Of a stretch of DNA of 64,000 nt, positions 1 to 10,888 are shown piece by piece; within the stretch, counting starts at the first letter, position 1, and every line of letters begins with the position of its first letter. Source of the DNA: Gnetum montanum (taxonomy: Eukaryota > Streptophyta > Gnetopsida > Gnetales > Gnetaceae). The stretch lies in NCBI GenBank assembly GCA_015680685.1, contig MNCI01003331.1, positions 123,604 to 187,603 of the forward strand, read 5' to 3'. The notes under the pieces are model-generated. The model ran no database searches, was not told the DNA's origin, and was given only the letters and a program-made list of their open reading frames with translations. The translations under genes and the position numbers were made by a program.

Positions 1-738
1 TCATGTTGATGAAACATAAAAATCTCATCATTAGAAATATTTGAACAGATAGAGGAGGAGAGTTTATCAACAATAGATTCACTAAATTCTGTACTAAGGA
101 AGATATATTTCATTAAAACACTTGTGGATACATTCCACAATAAAATAACATAGGTGAGAGGAAAAATAGAATATTGCAAGATAGAATGAGATACCTTTTT
201 AAACATGCTAAACTAACAAATTCTATTGGAGCATGACACTAACTATGAAAAATTAACTTATAAATAAAGTGATTAATAAAAATAATAATAATAAAAACTC
301 CTTATGAGATGTTTCATGGAAGACTTCTTAACATTTCTCACATGAAGACATTTGGATGTCACTACTATGTTAAGACACCAAAGCAAATTTTGAGCAAGTT
401 AGATGATAGAGGAAAGACATGAATCTTCCTTGGATATGATTCTAAAATTAGTGGATACAATTGTTATGATCCTATTGAATAAAAATGATATTAATCAAGG
501 GATGTCATCTTTCTAAAGATAAATTTGGGACAATAGATTTTCAACAAGGTTTTCAAAAGATGGACACTCAACTCAACCCAAAATCTTGGATACAAAGGAG
601 TCATCCTCAAAACTCAAATGCTAGATGTAAACTTTGAGAGGTAAATAATAAGATCTAGTGCTATTACCAACATGACATATTTAGCACTATCTTAAGAATT
701 TAATATTTTGGAAGAAGCTATAAAAATGAAATAGTGGA

Positions 739-1330
739 GAAAAGGTATGGACAACAAATATGGAGTCATAATGAAGCATCACACTTGGGAGCTAGTAAAT
801 GAACTCAAAGAAAAGAAATTCATAGATTGTAAATGGCTATACAAAAGTAAATTCAATGAAAAAGAAGTAATCGTCAAAAAAAACAAAAAGGACATGTAGC
901 TAAAGGATTGAAACAAAAGAAACATATAGACTATGAGGAGATATTTGTAGCACTGGCAAGGTTTGAAATAATCAAACTCATCCTTTCTATAGCTATCCAT
1001 TACTATCTTAAAATTCATCAAGTGGATATGAACTTAACCTTCCTTAATGGTCACATCAATGAAGAAGTCTATGTCTACAAACTTGAAGGATATGTCATCA
1101 AAGGAAAAGCAGATAAGGTCTGCAAACTAAATAAAGCATTGTATGGATTAAAGTAGGCTCAAAGGGCATGGTTTCATAGAATTAATGACTATTTGCTAAA
1201 AGGAGGATATCCATCTTGTATGTTTAAGTCCACTTTGTATTACAAATATGATAATCTAGATTTCATCATAATCTTACTATATGTGGATGATCTTATCTTC
1301 CTATCCAAAACAATAAATTGATAGAAGAAA
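739..1330 (+). pseudogene. Copia reverse transcriptase remnant
   Basis: The longest open piece (908-1156) contains YEEIFVALARFEIIKLIL and QVDMNLTFLNGHINEEVYV, the standard Copia RT block in which the first catalytic aspartate sits in QVDVKTAFLNG-type sequence. The second catalytic pair is kept as YVDD at 1280-1291. Upstream, 790-900 reads like the usual W-x-L-V...K-W-L/V-Y-K-x-K start of the RT domain. A stop follows LNKALYGLK at 1156, where active copies read on through Q-A-x-R-x-W. RT would copy element RNA into cDNA; this copy cannot. Confidence 0.85.
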
Positions 1331-1724
1331 TCAATCTTGGTATAAAGAGTGAATTTGAGATGAAAGACTTAGAAGAATTGAAATACTTTCTTAGAATTTA
1401 AGTTAAGCAAGACAAGGAGGAAATCAAAGTCCATTAAACCAAATATGCTTTATTCATACTAGAATGATATAAAATCAGCAAAGAAAAATTACAATATCTC
1501 CACTTCCTCATAATTTGAAGCTTTAATATAAGGATATTGCACCTCTTATAAATGTAACTCAATATAGAAGTATGATTGGAGTGATCAAATTTCTATGCCA
1601 CACAAGACCAAATCTTGAGTTTGTTATATCCTACCTATCATGATTCATGCCAAAATGAAGGCAAAGCCACCTCAATGCTTTCACATATATTATAAGCTAC
1701 ATTAAAGGCACAATATATCATGGA

Positions 1725-2165
1725 CTCATTTATACCAAAGGAAATGAAAAATTTCATACTTATTTAGATGGTGAATAGGGAGGAGATAATAATGATAGAA
1801 AATCTACATCATGAGTCATAATATTCTATGGGGATAATGCAGTATATTGAAAATCAAAAAAATAAACTTCAATTCATCTCTCAACTTGTGAAGTTGAATT
1901 CATAGCTATGGTTGAGTGCATACAACATATACTTTGGCTCAAGAAACTCATGATACACTTCGGATTCCAAGTTGGTCTTTCAATCAAACTATTTTGCAAT
2001 AACACAACAACCATCCAATTATCAAATAAGCATTTGCTACATAAGAAATCAAAGTACATAGACATCAAATATTACTTCATCAAATAAGAAGTGAAATAGA
2101 AAGCCATCAAACTTGAACATTTGCAAACCAATAATCTACTAACCCATTTATTGACTAAATTTATT
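1725..2165 (+). pseudogene. Copia RNase H remnant
   Basis: Recognisable blocks in order: DRKSTS near 1793-1812, STCEVEFIAMVECIQHILWLKKL around 1882-1950 (the conserved S-x-E-x-E-F/Y-x-A segment), CNNTTTIQLSNKHLLHKKSKYIDIKYYFIK around 1990-2088 (normally C-D-N, here C-N-N), and a leader to L-A-D-x-L-T-K-like sequence near 2130-2160. In-frame stops separate them. It lies in the expected position between RT and the 3' LTR. Confidence 0.8.
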
Positions 2166-2271
2166 TTAAATTATAGAAATGAGTACATTTGTCATGGTAT
2201 AGGCATAAAAAGGATTTAAGAATCAAGACAAGAAGATAAGAAAATTTATACATTTCACACTAAAGGAGGGA

Positions 2272-3180
2272 TGGTTAGAGATAGTGTGTCATGCCCCATA
2301 TGTTCAACAAGATAAACAAGAGAAAAAAGGTTAAACTTGTAGTTTATCATGACATCAAGCAAAAAGACAACTTGATTTTTATTTTATTAAAAGATTAATG
2401 GGCAGATACAATTAGAGAATAAACCCAGTTTCTCATGTCTCTTGAATTTCTAGTCTAAATTTGCATAAAATAATCATGTCCCGTTATATTCAATTAGGGA
2501 CCCATTATTTGGCTATGAATATGTGGGTAAATCATGTTTGGAAGAGATACAATTGATGCCATTGAGGCAATTTGATGCTACAACAATAAGATAGCTTATG
2601 TTACAAAATTTTCTACTCCAATAACTTTCATCATCCGTCATCAATTCATCATATTTACTAATTCTTTCACTCAAGAAGTTGAATAATCATATTCAAGGCC
2701 ACTGATGTAATAGCTTTTTTAACTACCAGATCAACTTAAATCAATTCCAAATTTTGAAGGTAGGAATATTGTGGAAAGAGTTTTATATCATGTATTTACA
2801 TACTCCAAAGGTCTCTCCAATCACATCACAGAGATATTCATTATACAAATCACTAATTTTTATTTTGAATGTTAAAAAGTTTTATTCAAGATACCTTTTT
2901 CTAGATATATTTGAATCATCAAATAAATTCTAATTAATCTTAAATTTTACAAGTTTATAGATTGTATAATGAGTTTTCTAACAAGATCACCTAAAACTTA
3001 TCCAGCGTAAAGATATCGCAACTACAAAAATAAAAAATAAAAAATAAAATCGAATTTTTCTTCACACCCATTAAGTAACTACCGTTCACACCCATGAAGT
3101 AACTTGGAAAGAACTGGTGCCAGCGTACTTTCGATTTTTGTAATATGTTGAGTGAAATTCCAAAGGAAAACAATGCGCCG
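2272..3180. other. Probable 3' LTR of the decayed Copia plus unassigned sequence
   Basis: TGGTTAGAGATAGTGTG directly follows the purine tract and is the likely 3' LTR start; the Copia at 32.77 kb starts similarly with TGTTGAGTATTGTG. I could not find the far end of the LTR or a target-site duplication. The rest is AT-rich with no coding signal on either strand. Confidence 0.35.
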
Positions 3181-3189
3181 GCTCTCAGG

Positions 3190-4035
3190 TAATCGCAAAC
3201 ACTGACAAGACTTAGTGGTTTTCAGGGTGTAAGAATTTACCGTGGTTACCTTCCTTCAAATGGATGGAAGGAAGAAAGGAATGATCCTCTTATTAAAGAG
3301 AATGAATGACAATGATGGAATTTTACAACTTTTGGAAAAAGAAACTGTATTCTTTATTTCAAAGTTGTTCTGCTACAATAATTGTGCCTTTAACTTTTCT
3401 GTGCTTTGGCAAAAGCAAAAGAAATAGCTTGCCCTGCACATCTCAGTTTACTCAGATGCCGTCGGCACACCAGAGAATGAGCGTTAATATCCCAATGTCT
3501 CCTCTGAATTGCATGCTTTGAATTCGCAGCATTAGAAACAGAGTGTTTGCCAACTGCAATAGAATTGAAAAATGGGGAGACTTAGATTATGCAAAAAATG
3601 CTGGAAATTTCCAAGCAGATGCTTCACATTCACTGCAAATCAAAAACAACCTTCAACACGAATGCCTACTTCCATAACTTGGATTCACTTAACGATTTGG
3701 ATTTGATAGTGGCATGTGATCAGATTCTGGCATTGTTTCAGGAAATAGAGGTGAGTTTGCTGATCTGTTTTCTTTTTTCTTTTCTTTACTACGTTTTTTT
3801 GTTTACCTTGGATGAATCTTAAGATCTAAGTGTTCAATTTTTTGAATCATTGTATTATGCATGTGATTTGTTCAGGATTCAAGGAAATGTGCTACTTAGC
3901 CAAGCTCTTATATGAGGTAAGACATCCGATGATTGAAATCCAAAAATTGGAGGAAGAAAATTACAGGGGCGTGGACCTGTTGCTACAAGGTTCTATTACG
4001 CGCTCTGTTCATGCAAATCCCTCCAAACTTATGAG
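3190..4035 (+). pseudogene. Exon-like segments of an unrecognised host gene (5' side of the Copia insertion)
   Basis: This stretch is GC-richer than its surroundings and reads like coding exons with damage. One segment after a cag at about 3226 gives YRGYLPSNGWKEERND. A frame at 3520-3755 reads FEFAALETECLPTAIELK, a stop, then QKMLEISKQMLHIHCKSKT through ILALFQEIE and ends at GAG^GTGAGT, a good splice donor. After a pyrimidine-rich stretch ending ttgttcag (about 3875), the next segment reads LLYEVRHPMIEIQKLEEENY through VHANPSKLM and ends at ATGAG^GTAATT, another donor. Joining the two needs a one-base frameshift, and the first frame has stops, so it is probably a pseudogene. I do not recognise the family. 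The Copia LTR starts seven bases past the last donor. Confidence 0.4.
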
Positions 4036-4042
4036 GTAATTT

Positions 4043-4520
4043 TGTAACAATTGTGGAAACATGCCTCCTACGTAAACATGGAAAGTTCTAAAAACGATTC
4101 AACTTTCTATTGTAATAGCTTTGGACAACAACATGACAGTTTTCGTTGCCATCCATCGGTGGCAATCGATTCATTGTTATCTGATAATGGTCTCATATTT
4201 TTCTAATAAATGGTAACTGATTTCGAGGCTTTCGGATTCTTGATGGGAGAACAAGGCACGGGAATCAATTGCAGTATAGCAGTTCAGGTCCCTTTCACAG
4301 TCGCTTACAGTCTGCATACACCATCACCGCAGAGCGCCCGTGTAAAAGAAGATCCAGAACATTCAGGCATCAATGGCATCAATGGCTGGAGGTCAGTTCG
4401 ATCTGTTTTTCAAATTGATTTGTGCATTTTTGTTTCATGCACATTTCTAGATTAAGAGATCTATTTTTACATGCTTCCGCTTGTTCAATCCGGTTTTGAT
4501 GCACGTAAGATCTTCTAACA
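4043..4520 (+). repeat. 5' LTR of the Copia element
   Basis: It begins TGTAACAATTGTGGAAAC, the same as the 3' LTR at 10889. Similarity between the two runs to about 4498. The most likely 3' end is the CA of TTCTAACA at 4520, two bases before the primer binding site; the last 22 bases have no counterpart at the right-hand LTR. It contains short open stretches (for example 4210-4390) that are present in both LTRs and need not be coding. Confidence 0.88.
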
Positions 4521-4522
4521 TT

Positions 4523-4534
4523 TGGTATTGGAGC
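4523..4534 (+). other. Primer binding site
   Basis: TGGTATTGGAGC closely matches the plant LTR-element PBS TGGTATCAGAGC, complementary to the 3' end of initiator methionine tRNA, and lies two bases after the presumed LTR end. This is where minus-strand DNA synthesis would be primed. Confidence 0.75.
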
Positions 4535-5968
4535 AAGATAGATCTCTGCCTTGATGCTTAGTTTTGGTTTTCTAGGTTTTGCCTTGTTTGCGTTTCTGGT
4601 GTCCAGCTCCGTTTCTTTGTTGTTGCTTGAAACCCTACCGCGAGAGCCGCTTCCAGTTCCAATGTCCATTTTGCGTATTTTCTTTTCGATTGCGGAACTC
4701 CTGCCCGTGCGCTCCGATCTGCGGATTTGGCCTCAGAATATTTAAGGTTGCAGAGCTGAGGTTATTTTTTTATTGCTCGTCCGGGTGTGTTTCTCGAGCT
4801 AGTCATGGCGCGGCTTTAAAGAGGAATCGGTAGCACCTGTTTAGCTGTTGCGTCAGTGTGTTTTGCTGCCAAATTAAACACCTGCCCTCTCTGTGTCTTG
4901 CTCCTTATCTGCTTTTGAATTGCGTTACTGATTGCCTCTCTTTTCCTCTGTTTCTGCTTTTGCATTGCATTACGCTATTGGAGAATTTCGGGGTTTTGTT
5001 TTCTAAAAGTTCTGGCTTGGATTCTGACTTGCTATGGTCTGCAAGCCTGCCTGAAGCCCATTTTGTTGAAGGAGCAGGGGAGTGTTTTTCCTGTGAAAGG
5101 TAGTTTCAGAAATGGCGGGTGGATCCCGTGGACAAGTAATTTAAGGCTGCATTTGGGGATATATCTATCCTGAATTCTTGGCTAGTCGAGATTGGGATTT
5201 GGTTTTATATGCGATTATTTGGCCATATTTTCCGAGGTTCATACCGATAAATGATGCCTTGGTAATTTTTTTTTTTAAATTCTGGTTTCTGGAGAAACTG
5301 CACATATTTTATTCTACGATTGCGGCAATTGTTCGCGCATGCTGTAAGATCCGCTTAAGGTTGAATTTGCTGCTGTGGTTTTTTTTTTTAACCTGCTGAG
5401 ATTTTGAATCGCTTATTTTGGACCTGGGGAAGGGACTGTTACATTTAATTTATTCAATGGATGTAGTTTATTACATGCGATTTTCAATATGGCTATGAAA
5501 ATAACATAAACCGTTTCACACGTAAACTATTTATCATGTTGAATGTTGGCCTTTAAAATATTTAATTTGCTCACATGGGTGAGTAATTTTGGCATTATGG
5601 AATGACAGTTTTTTTTTTTTACACTACCATTTTTTGAAATAAGGATGCATTGATTTAAATGATTCATATGGAAGAAAATATATATATAGATATATATTCC
5701 ATTGTTGTTTTGAAAAATGGCAATTATGGACTCATGTTTTGGTGTTTCTCAAGCAAGAAATGATTGTAGGTTTTTTCATGCTTCCTTAGAATTTAATTGC
5801 ATTTTGTCAATACTGATTTTGATGCATAATGTAATCGTATGTATAACAAGAAAGAAAATTTTTGCATCATTTACTAGTGATCCTTATAATTTGTATAGTC
5901 ATAGAGTGGCCACAACATCTTTGATTATACAAAATTATAAATTAAGAGTTTTGGATCACATAAGTAAT

Positions 5969-6514
5969 TGTGATTAATCACATGTAATATAATAGACTTT
6001 ATCCCACAGGAATTTCTATTATATTTAATGTGGTCAATCAGGATGAAATGTTGAATTATTTTTCTTAATTTGCCCACAGGGATTAAGAAAAGGCATATAA
6101 TTCAATAGTTTCCTCATAAGGATATATGGATCTATTTGAATTAAAATTTAGCCCACAGGCAATTTTATGTCATTTGATTCATATCTTGCATGTTTTACAT
6201 TGGTAAATGTGCCCTAAGGTATTTCATCACATATATAGTATTGTGATTAATCATCTGTCATATGATAGATTTTGTCCCACATGAATTTCCATTATATTTA
6301 CAGTGATTAATCAGGGTGAAGTATTGAATTATTTTTCTTAATTTGCCCACAGGGATTAAGAAAAGGAATATAGTTTAATAGCTTCATCATAAGGATATAT
6401 GAGTCTGTTTGAATTAAAATTTAGCCCACAGGCAATTTTATGTCATGTGATTCATATTTTTGCATGTTTACATTGGTACACATGTCCTATAGTTTATAGC
6501 CTAAAATTTAGTGA
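5969..6514 (+). repeat. Two tandem 273-bp repeats in the Copia leader
   Basis: Three landmarks recur with the same offset of 273: TGATTAA at 5971 and 6244, TGCCCACAGGG at 6071 and 6344, and GCCCACAGGC at 6151 and 6424. The first copy begins with the perfect palindrome TGTGATTAATCACA. The copies differ at scattered positions and by small indels near the end, so the duplication is not recent. Each copy carries three hairpins with CCCACAGG, or in one case a close variant, in the loop. Confidence 0.9.
5986..6167 (+). promoter_or_regulatory. Three hairpins, each with CCCACAGG in the loop (first repeat copy)
   Basis: Hairpin 1: stem AATATAATAG (5986-5995) with CTATTATATT (6016-6025), loop holding CCCACAGG at 6003-6010. 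Hairpin 2: TTGAATTAT plus TTTTCTTAAT (6051-6069) pairs with ATTAAGAAAA (6082-6091) and ATAATTCAA (6097-6105), loop holding CCCACAGG at 6073-6080. Hairpin 3: TAAAATT (6142-6148) with AATTTTA (6161-6167), loop holding CCCACAGG at 6152-6159. Stems are perfect as read. Hairpins 2 and 3 recur 273 bases later; hairpin 1 is degraded there and its loop reads CCCACATG. A role in RNA packaging, dimerisation or translation is inference only. Confidence 0.65.
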
Positions 6515-6522
6515 CATAAGCA

Positions 6523-6538
6523 TGTTTATTTTGCAGCT
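6523..6538 (+). promoter_or_regulatory. Putative 3' splice site directly before gag
   Basis: TTTATTTTGCAG ends at 6536 and the gag ATG starts at 6539. A donor candidate is GGAG^GTCAGT at about 4389-4395 inside the 5' LTR. Splicing between them would remove the PBS and hairpin region from a gag mRNA. Not demonstrable from DNA alone. Confidence 0.35.
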
Positions 6539-8944
6539 ATGCAACCTGTAAATTACTCTGACTCTAAATGTGACATTCCTGAATTGATGGGTGATAATTA
6601 CAAGGTGTGGAAGGAGAGAATTCTCCTTCATTTAGGATGGATGGACATTGATTATGCTATCCGTAAGGATGAACCACCTGTGGTTAATGCAACCAACCAT
6701 CCAGATGATATTGGTCTTTATGATAAATGGGAGCGATCTAATCGTCTCTGTGTAATGTTCACAAAAACCAAGATCTCAGCTGGTATACGTGGATCATTGG
6801 AACAGTATAACAATGTGCACGCTTTGTTAAAAGCTATTGATGAACAATTTGAAACATCAGACAAAGCGTTGGCCAGCACCTTGATAATGAAGTTTTCATC
6901 CATGAAGCTCACTAGAATTGGTGGTGTGTGTGAGCACATCATGCACATGAGGGACATAGCGGCTCAACTAAAAATGCTTGAGGTTGAGATGTCTGAATCT
7001 TTCCTTGTGCACTACATCCTAAACACGCTCCCACCGCAGTATGGACCCTTTAAGATTTCTTACAACACACATAAGGACAAATGGTCAATTAATGAATTGA
7101 TGACCATGTGTGTGCAAGAAGAGGGTAGACTTGCCATGGAAGCGAAGGAAAGTGTGCATCTGGCCATGCAAGGAAAGAATACAAAACAAGTCAACACTAA
7201 AGGGAAGGGAAAAATCCCTCCACAAGCTGATATCAAGAAGGAATCTAGATGCTTTTTCTGTAAAAAGAAAGGGCACATAAAGAAAGATTGCCTTAAACAT
7301 CAGAGATGGCTTGAAAAGAAAGGTACTCAATCCTCATTTGTTTGTTTTGAATCTAATATGGTTGATGTTAGTCATAACACATGGTGGATTGACTCCGGTT
7401 CTACAATCCATGTTACTAATTCCTTGCAGGGATTAGCAAACCTAAGGAAGCCAGTAGGAAGTGAGTCATGCATCTATTCGGGCAACAAGATGCGCTCACA
7501 TGTGGAAGCGATTGGCACATGCAAATTAGTTTTAAGTAGTGGTTTTGTTTTGGATTTGGAAAGGACATTTTACATTCCTTGTTTTTCAAGGAATTTAATT
7601 TCTGTATCAAGGCTTGTATCATTGGGATTTTCCTTTAACTTTTCAGATACTATGTTCAGTGTATCTTATAGATCTGAAATAGTTGGAAATGGTACATTAA
7701 CAGATGGTCTTTTTCAACTTAATTTACAAAACGACACTTCTTACACTTCTATGCATGTTCATGCTGGCATTAAGCGATGTGTTATGAATGAGGAATCCTC
7801 TATGTTATGGCATCGTAGATTAGGCCATATCTCCATTGAGAGAATCAAGCGCTTGGTAACTGATGGAGTACTTAGTACTCTTGATTTTACTGACTTTGAC
7901 ACTTGTGTAAACTGCATAAAGGGAAAGCAGACCAATGTGTCAAAGAAAGGTGCCAAGAGGAGTTCTGCCATATTAGAAATCATACATACGGATATTTGTA
8001 GTCCAGATATGGATGCATATGATCAACGGTATTTCATTACCTTTATTGATGACTACTCACGATACATGTATCTCTACTTGCTTCATCACAAAAATGAAGC
8101 TTTAGATGCCTTTAAGGTATTTAAGGCTGAAGTAGAGAAACAATGCGGTAAGCAAATAAAGATAGTGAGGTCTGATAGAGGTGGTGAATACTATGGTAGA
8201 TACACTGATGATGGACAAGCACCTGGTCCCTTTGCTAAGTTTCTTCAAGAGCATGGGATTGTTGCCCAATACACTATGCCTGGTTCTCCGGACCAAAATG
8301 GTGTGGCAGAAAGAAGAAACCGAACATTATTGGACATGGTGCGGAGTATGCTTAGCAGCTCCAAGCTTCCTAAGTCTTTGTGGAATGAAGCCCTTAAGAC
8401 GGCAGTGTATATATTAAACCGAGTTCCAACCAAGGCTGTCTCTAAGACACCATTTGAATTGTGGAAAGGTTGGAAACCGAGTTTGCGACATATACGCATT
8501 TGGGGATGCCCGTCTGAGGTAAGAGTCTATAATCCACAAGAGAAGAAGCTAGACCCTAGGACCATAAGTGGGTATTTCGTTGGATATGCCGAACGGTCTA
8601 AGGGATACAGATTTTATTGTCCATCACATACTACTAGGTTTGTGGAATCAAGGAATGCTAAATTTCTTGAGAATGACTTGATTAGTGGGAGTCATCATTC
8701 CTGGAACGAAATTCCAGCGACTGATCATGCGGATGCTCAACCCTCTACTTCAAGTACTCGATTGATTGTTGTACACAACACGCCTACAGTACAAATACGT
8801 GATGTACATCCACCAGTCGTTGAAGTTCCACAAACTGCTGGTCAAGACATAGTAGATCCAGCTGAACAACAGATACCAGTTCCTGTTGAACAGCCCGTTG
8901 ATCATCTTGCCCCTCAGGAGCCTGATGAACCAACATTAAGATGA
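6539..8944 (+). pseudogene. Copia polyprotein part 1: Gag, protease, integrase
   Basis: 801 codons ending at a TGA. Residues about 10-230 are the Gag domain of plant Copia (UBN2 type, starting DNYKVWKERILLHL). A CX2CX4HX4C nucleic-acid-binding knuckle lies at 238-251 (CFFCKKKGHIKKDC). The aspartic protease active site DSG is at 285-287. The pre-integrase zinc region starts at LWHRRLGH (His about 425) and includes CVNCIKGKQ. The integrase catalytic triad is intact: D485 (TDICSPD), D546 (SDRGGEY) and E591 (NGVAERRN). After integrase comes the usual Pro/Glu-rich linker. The start is the first ATG after the acceptor-like TTGCAG. The stop at 8942-8944 interrupts an Arg-rich linker, and the same frame continues past it. 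Confidence 0.93.
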
Positions 8945-9976
8945 TCTACTAGAATAAAGCGATCAGGCATTCCTAGTGACTATATAGTGTATCTACAGGA
9001 ATTTGACTACAACATAGGAGCCGAAAATGATCCTGACACGTTTTCACAAGCCATGAGTTGTAAGGAATCCGACTTATGGTATGATGCCATGAAAGATGAG
9101 ATGAACTCTATGTCCACTAATGGAGTCTGGGATCTTGTCAAGTTGCCCAATGGTGTTAAAGCCATAGGATCCAAATGGGTCTTCAAGACTAAAAGAGACT
9201 CCTTGGACAACATTGAAAGATATAAGGCTAGACTTGTTGCCAAAGGGTTAACTCAGCATGAGGAAATAGATTACATGGAGACCTTTTCTCCTGTATCTAG
9301 GAAGGACTCCCTTCATGTGATCATGGCATTGGTAGCTCACTTTGATTTTGAACTACATCAAATGGATGTGAAAACAGCATTCCTTAATGGTGATTTAGAG
9401 GAAGAGGTTTATATGAAACAACCTGAAGGATTCTCCTCTAATGATGATGAGCAATTGGTATGCAAGCTTAAAAAGTCTATACATGGCTTGAAACAGGCCT
9501 CCCGTCAGTGGTATTTGAAATTCCATGATTTCATCTCTTCATTTGGCTTTGAAGAAAACATTATGGATCAATGCATATACCAGAAGGTCAGTGGGAGTAA
9601 AATCTGTTTTCTTGTCCTCTATGTGGATGATATCCTTCTTGCAACCAATGATCATGGATTTTTATATGCGGTGAAACAATTTCTCTCTAAGAATTTTGAC
9701 ATGAAGGATATGGGTGAGGCATCTTATGTCCTTGACATTAAGATCCATAAGGATAGATCTAGATATATTTTGGGTCTATCACAGGAAACCTATATCAATA
9801 AAGTTCTAGAGAGGTGTCGGATGAAAGATTGTTCACCAAGTATTGCACCCATTGTAAAGGGTGACAGGTTCAATTTGAACCAGTGCCGTATGAATGATTT
9901 AGAGAAAAGTCACATGAGCAACATTCCATATGCTTCAGCTGTTGGAAGCCTTATGTATGCTCAGGTCTACACATGA
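8945..9976 (+). pseudogene. Copia polyprotein part 2: reverse transcriptase
   Basis: This is the same reading frame as the upstream part, after the TGA at 8942. It contains the classic Copia RT signatures in order: AIGSKWVFKTKRDS, YKARLVAKGLTQ, ETFSPVSR, QMDVKTAFLNGDLEEEVYM, IHGLKQASRQWY, and the catalytic YVDD at 9620-9631. It ends at a second TGA (9974-9976) in ...YAQVYT-stop-PDIAF, where relatives have an arginine. Both stops can be explained as CGA to TGA, the expected result of deamination at methylated CpG. Catalytic residues are otherwise intact. Confidence 0.93.
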
Positions 9977-10600
9977 CCTGACATTGCATTTGCTATGGGG
10001 ATGTTGGGCCGATATCAGAGTAATCCAGGTATCGACCACTGGAAGGCTGCAAAGAAAGTCATGAGGTACCTTCAAGGTACAAAGGATTACATGCTTATGT
10101 ATCGACGAACTGACCATTTGGAGGTGATTGGCTACTCCGCTTCAGACTTTGTTGGCTACGTTGATTCCAGGAAATCAACATCAGGTTATGTTTTTATGCT
10201 AGCTGGAGGAGCCATCTCCTGGAGGAGTGGAAAGCAAACCTTGGTTGCTACTTCCACAATGAAGGCAGAGTTCGTTTCTTGTTTTGTGGCTACTTCACAT
10301 GGTGTATGGTTAAATAGTTTCATATCAGGGCTTAGAATTATGGATTCAATATCTAGGCCATTACAGATATTTTGTGATAATTCAGCTGTTGTCTTTATGG
10401 CTAAGAATAATAAGAGTGGCAGTCGAAATAAACACGTTGACATAAAGTACTTAGCCATAAGGGATCGCATTAAAGAAAATAAAGTGGTCATAGATCATAT
10501 CAGCACTGAATTAATGCTAGCTGATCCTTTGACCAAAGGAATGCCACCACGGTCATTCAAGGATCATGTCACTCCGATGGGACTTGGTTCCATGATGTAA
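9977..10600 (+). pseudogene. Copia polyprotein part 3: RNase H domain
   Basis: This continues the same frame to the natural stop at 10598-10600. Conserved blocks: DSRKSTSGYVFMLAGGAISW, TLVATSTMKAEF, FCDNSAVVFMAKN, NKHVDIKYLAIRD, and the C-terminal LADPLTKGMPP. Two positions look unusual. The first acidic block reads GYSASDFVGY, where relatives usually have an aspartate at the Ala. The TMKAEF segment has Lys where Glu is common. These may be inactivating changes; checking needs an alignment. Confidence 0.9.
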
Positions 10601-10870
10601 TATGTTGTACAACATTACAGTGTTAATGAAACTCTATTCAGTTGTGCATTTTCTCATACAGTTGCGCATAAAGTCATTAGAGAACACACACATAGAGGAT
10701 GGACCGCGAATAAACATTGGGTTTGTTCATACAGTTAAAGTTACCATATAAAGGAATTGACTTTAAGAAATAATACATTGTAATACATGGAAGATACTAC
10801 TCGCATTAAGAGGAACTATCACCATGATTCATGTATTTATTTCTTGAAAGTTGAATATTAGAATAAATAT
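10601..10870. other. Copia 3' untranslated region
   Basis: 270 bases between the polyprotein stop and the polypurine tract. No ORF or repeat is evident apart from a weakly repeated CATACAGTT segment (three copies between 10650 and 10740). Confidence 0.5.
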
Positions 10871-10888
10871 GGAGACCAAGTGGGAGAT
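10871..10888 (+). other. Polypurine tract
   Basis: GGAGACCAAGTGGGAGAT lies directly before the TG of the 3' LTR. AAGTGGGAGATTGT is the usual Copia polypurine tract plus LTR junction, priming plus-strand DNA synthesis. Confidence 0.9.

Larger units (their letters stand above)
1..2271 (+). mobile_element. Decayed Copia LTR retrotransposon, 5' part outside the window
   Basis: Interrupted translations follow the Copia order on the plus strand. An integrase-core remnant (DRGGEF near 50-70, degenerate ERKNR near 155-170) is followed by the post-integrase block APYEMFHGRLL near 297-330, then reverse transcriptase, then RNase H. The frames carry many stops and small indels, so nothing is translatable over a useful length. 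The 5' LTR, gag and protease would lie left of base 1. A purine-rich tract at 2260-2270 (taaaggaggg) directly before TGGTTAG suggests the 3' LTR starts about 2272. The family resembles the Copia remnant at 31.7-32.8 kb, which has the same type of tract. Identification as Copia is firm; boundaries are not. Confidence 0.85.
4535..6538 (+). other. Long untranslated leader of the Copia element
   Basis: About 2.0 kb separates the PBS from the gag ATG, much longer than is usual for Copia. The first part (4560-5400) is GC-richer, with pyrimidine tracts and short open stretches but no recognisable protein. The second part is AT-rich and ends with two 273-bp direct repeats containing hairpins. A splice-acceptor-like ATTTTGCAG ends at 6536, two bases before the gag ATG, so the leader may hold an intron. 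Confidence 0.6.

Noticed and set aside
4210-4455. 81-codon open frame in the Copia LTR, repeated at 11173-11418
   Set aside because: It lies inside the LTR, is present in both LTR copies and has no recognisable motif; most likely chance in a GC-richer LTR segment.
6718-8499. Several antisense and off-frame open frames of 64-84 codons inside the Copia polyprotein
   Set aside because: They are shadows of the well-supported gag-pol frame.
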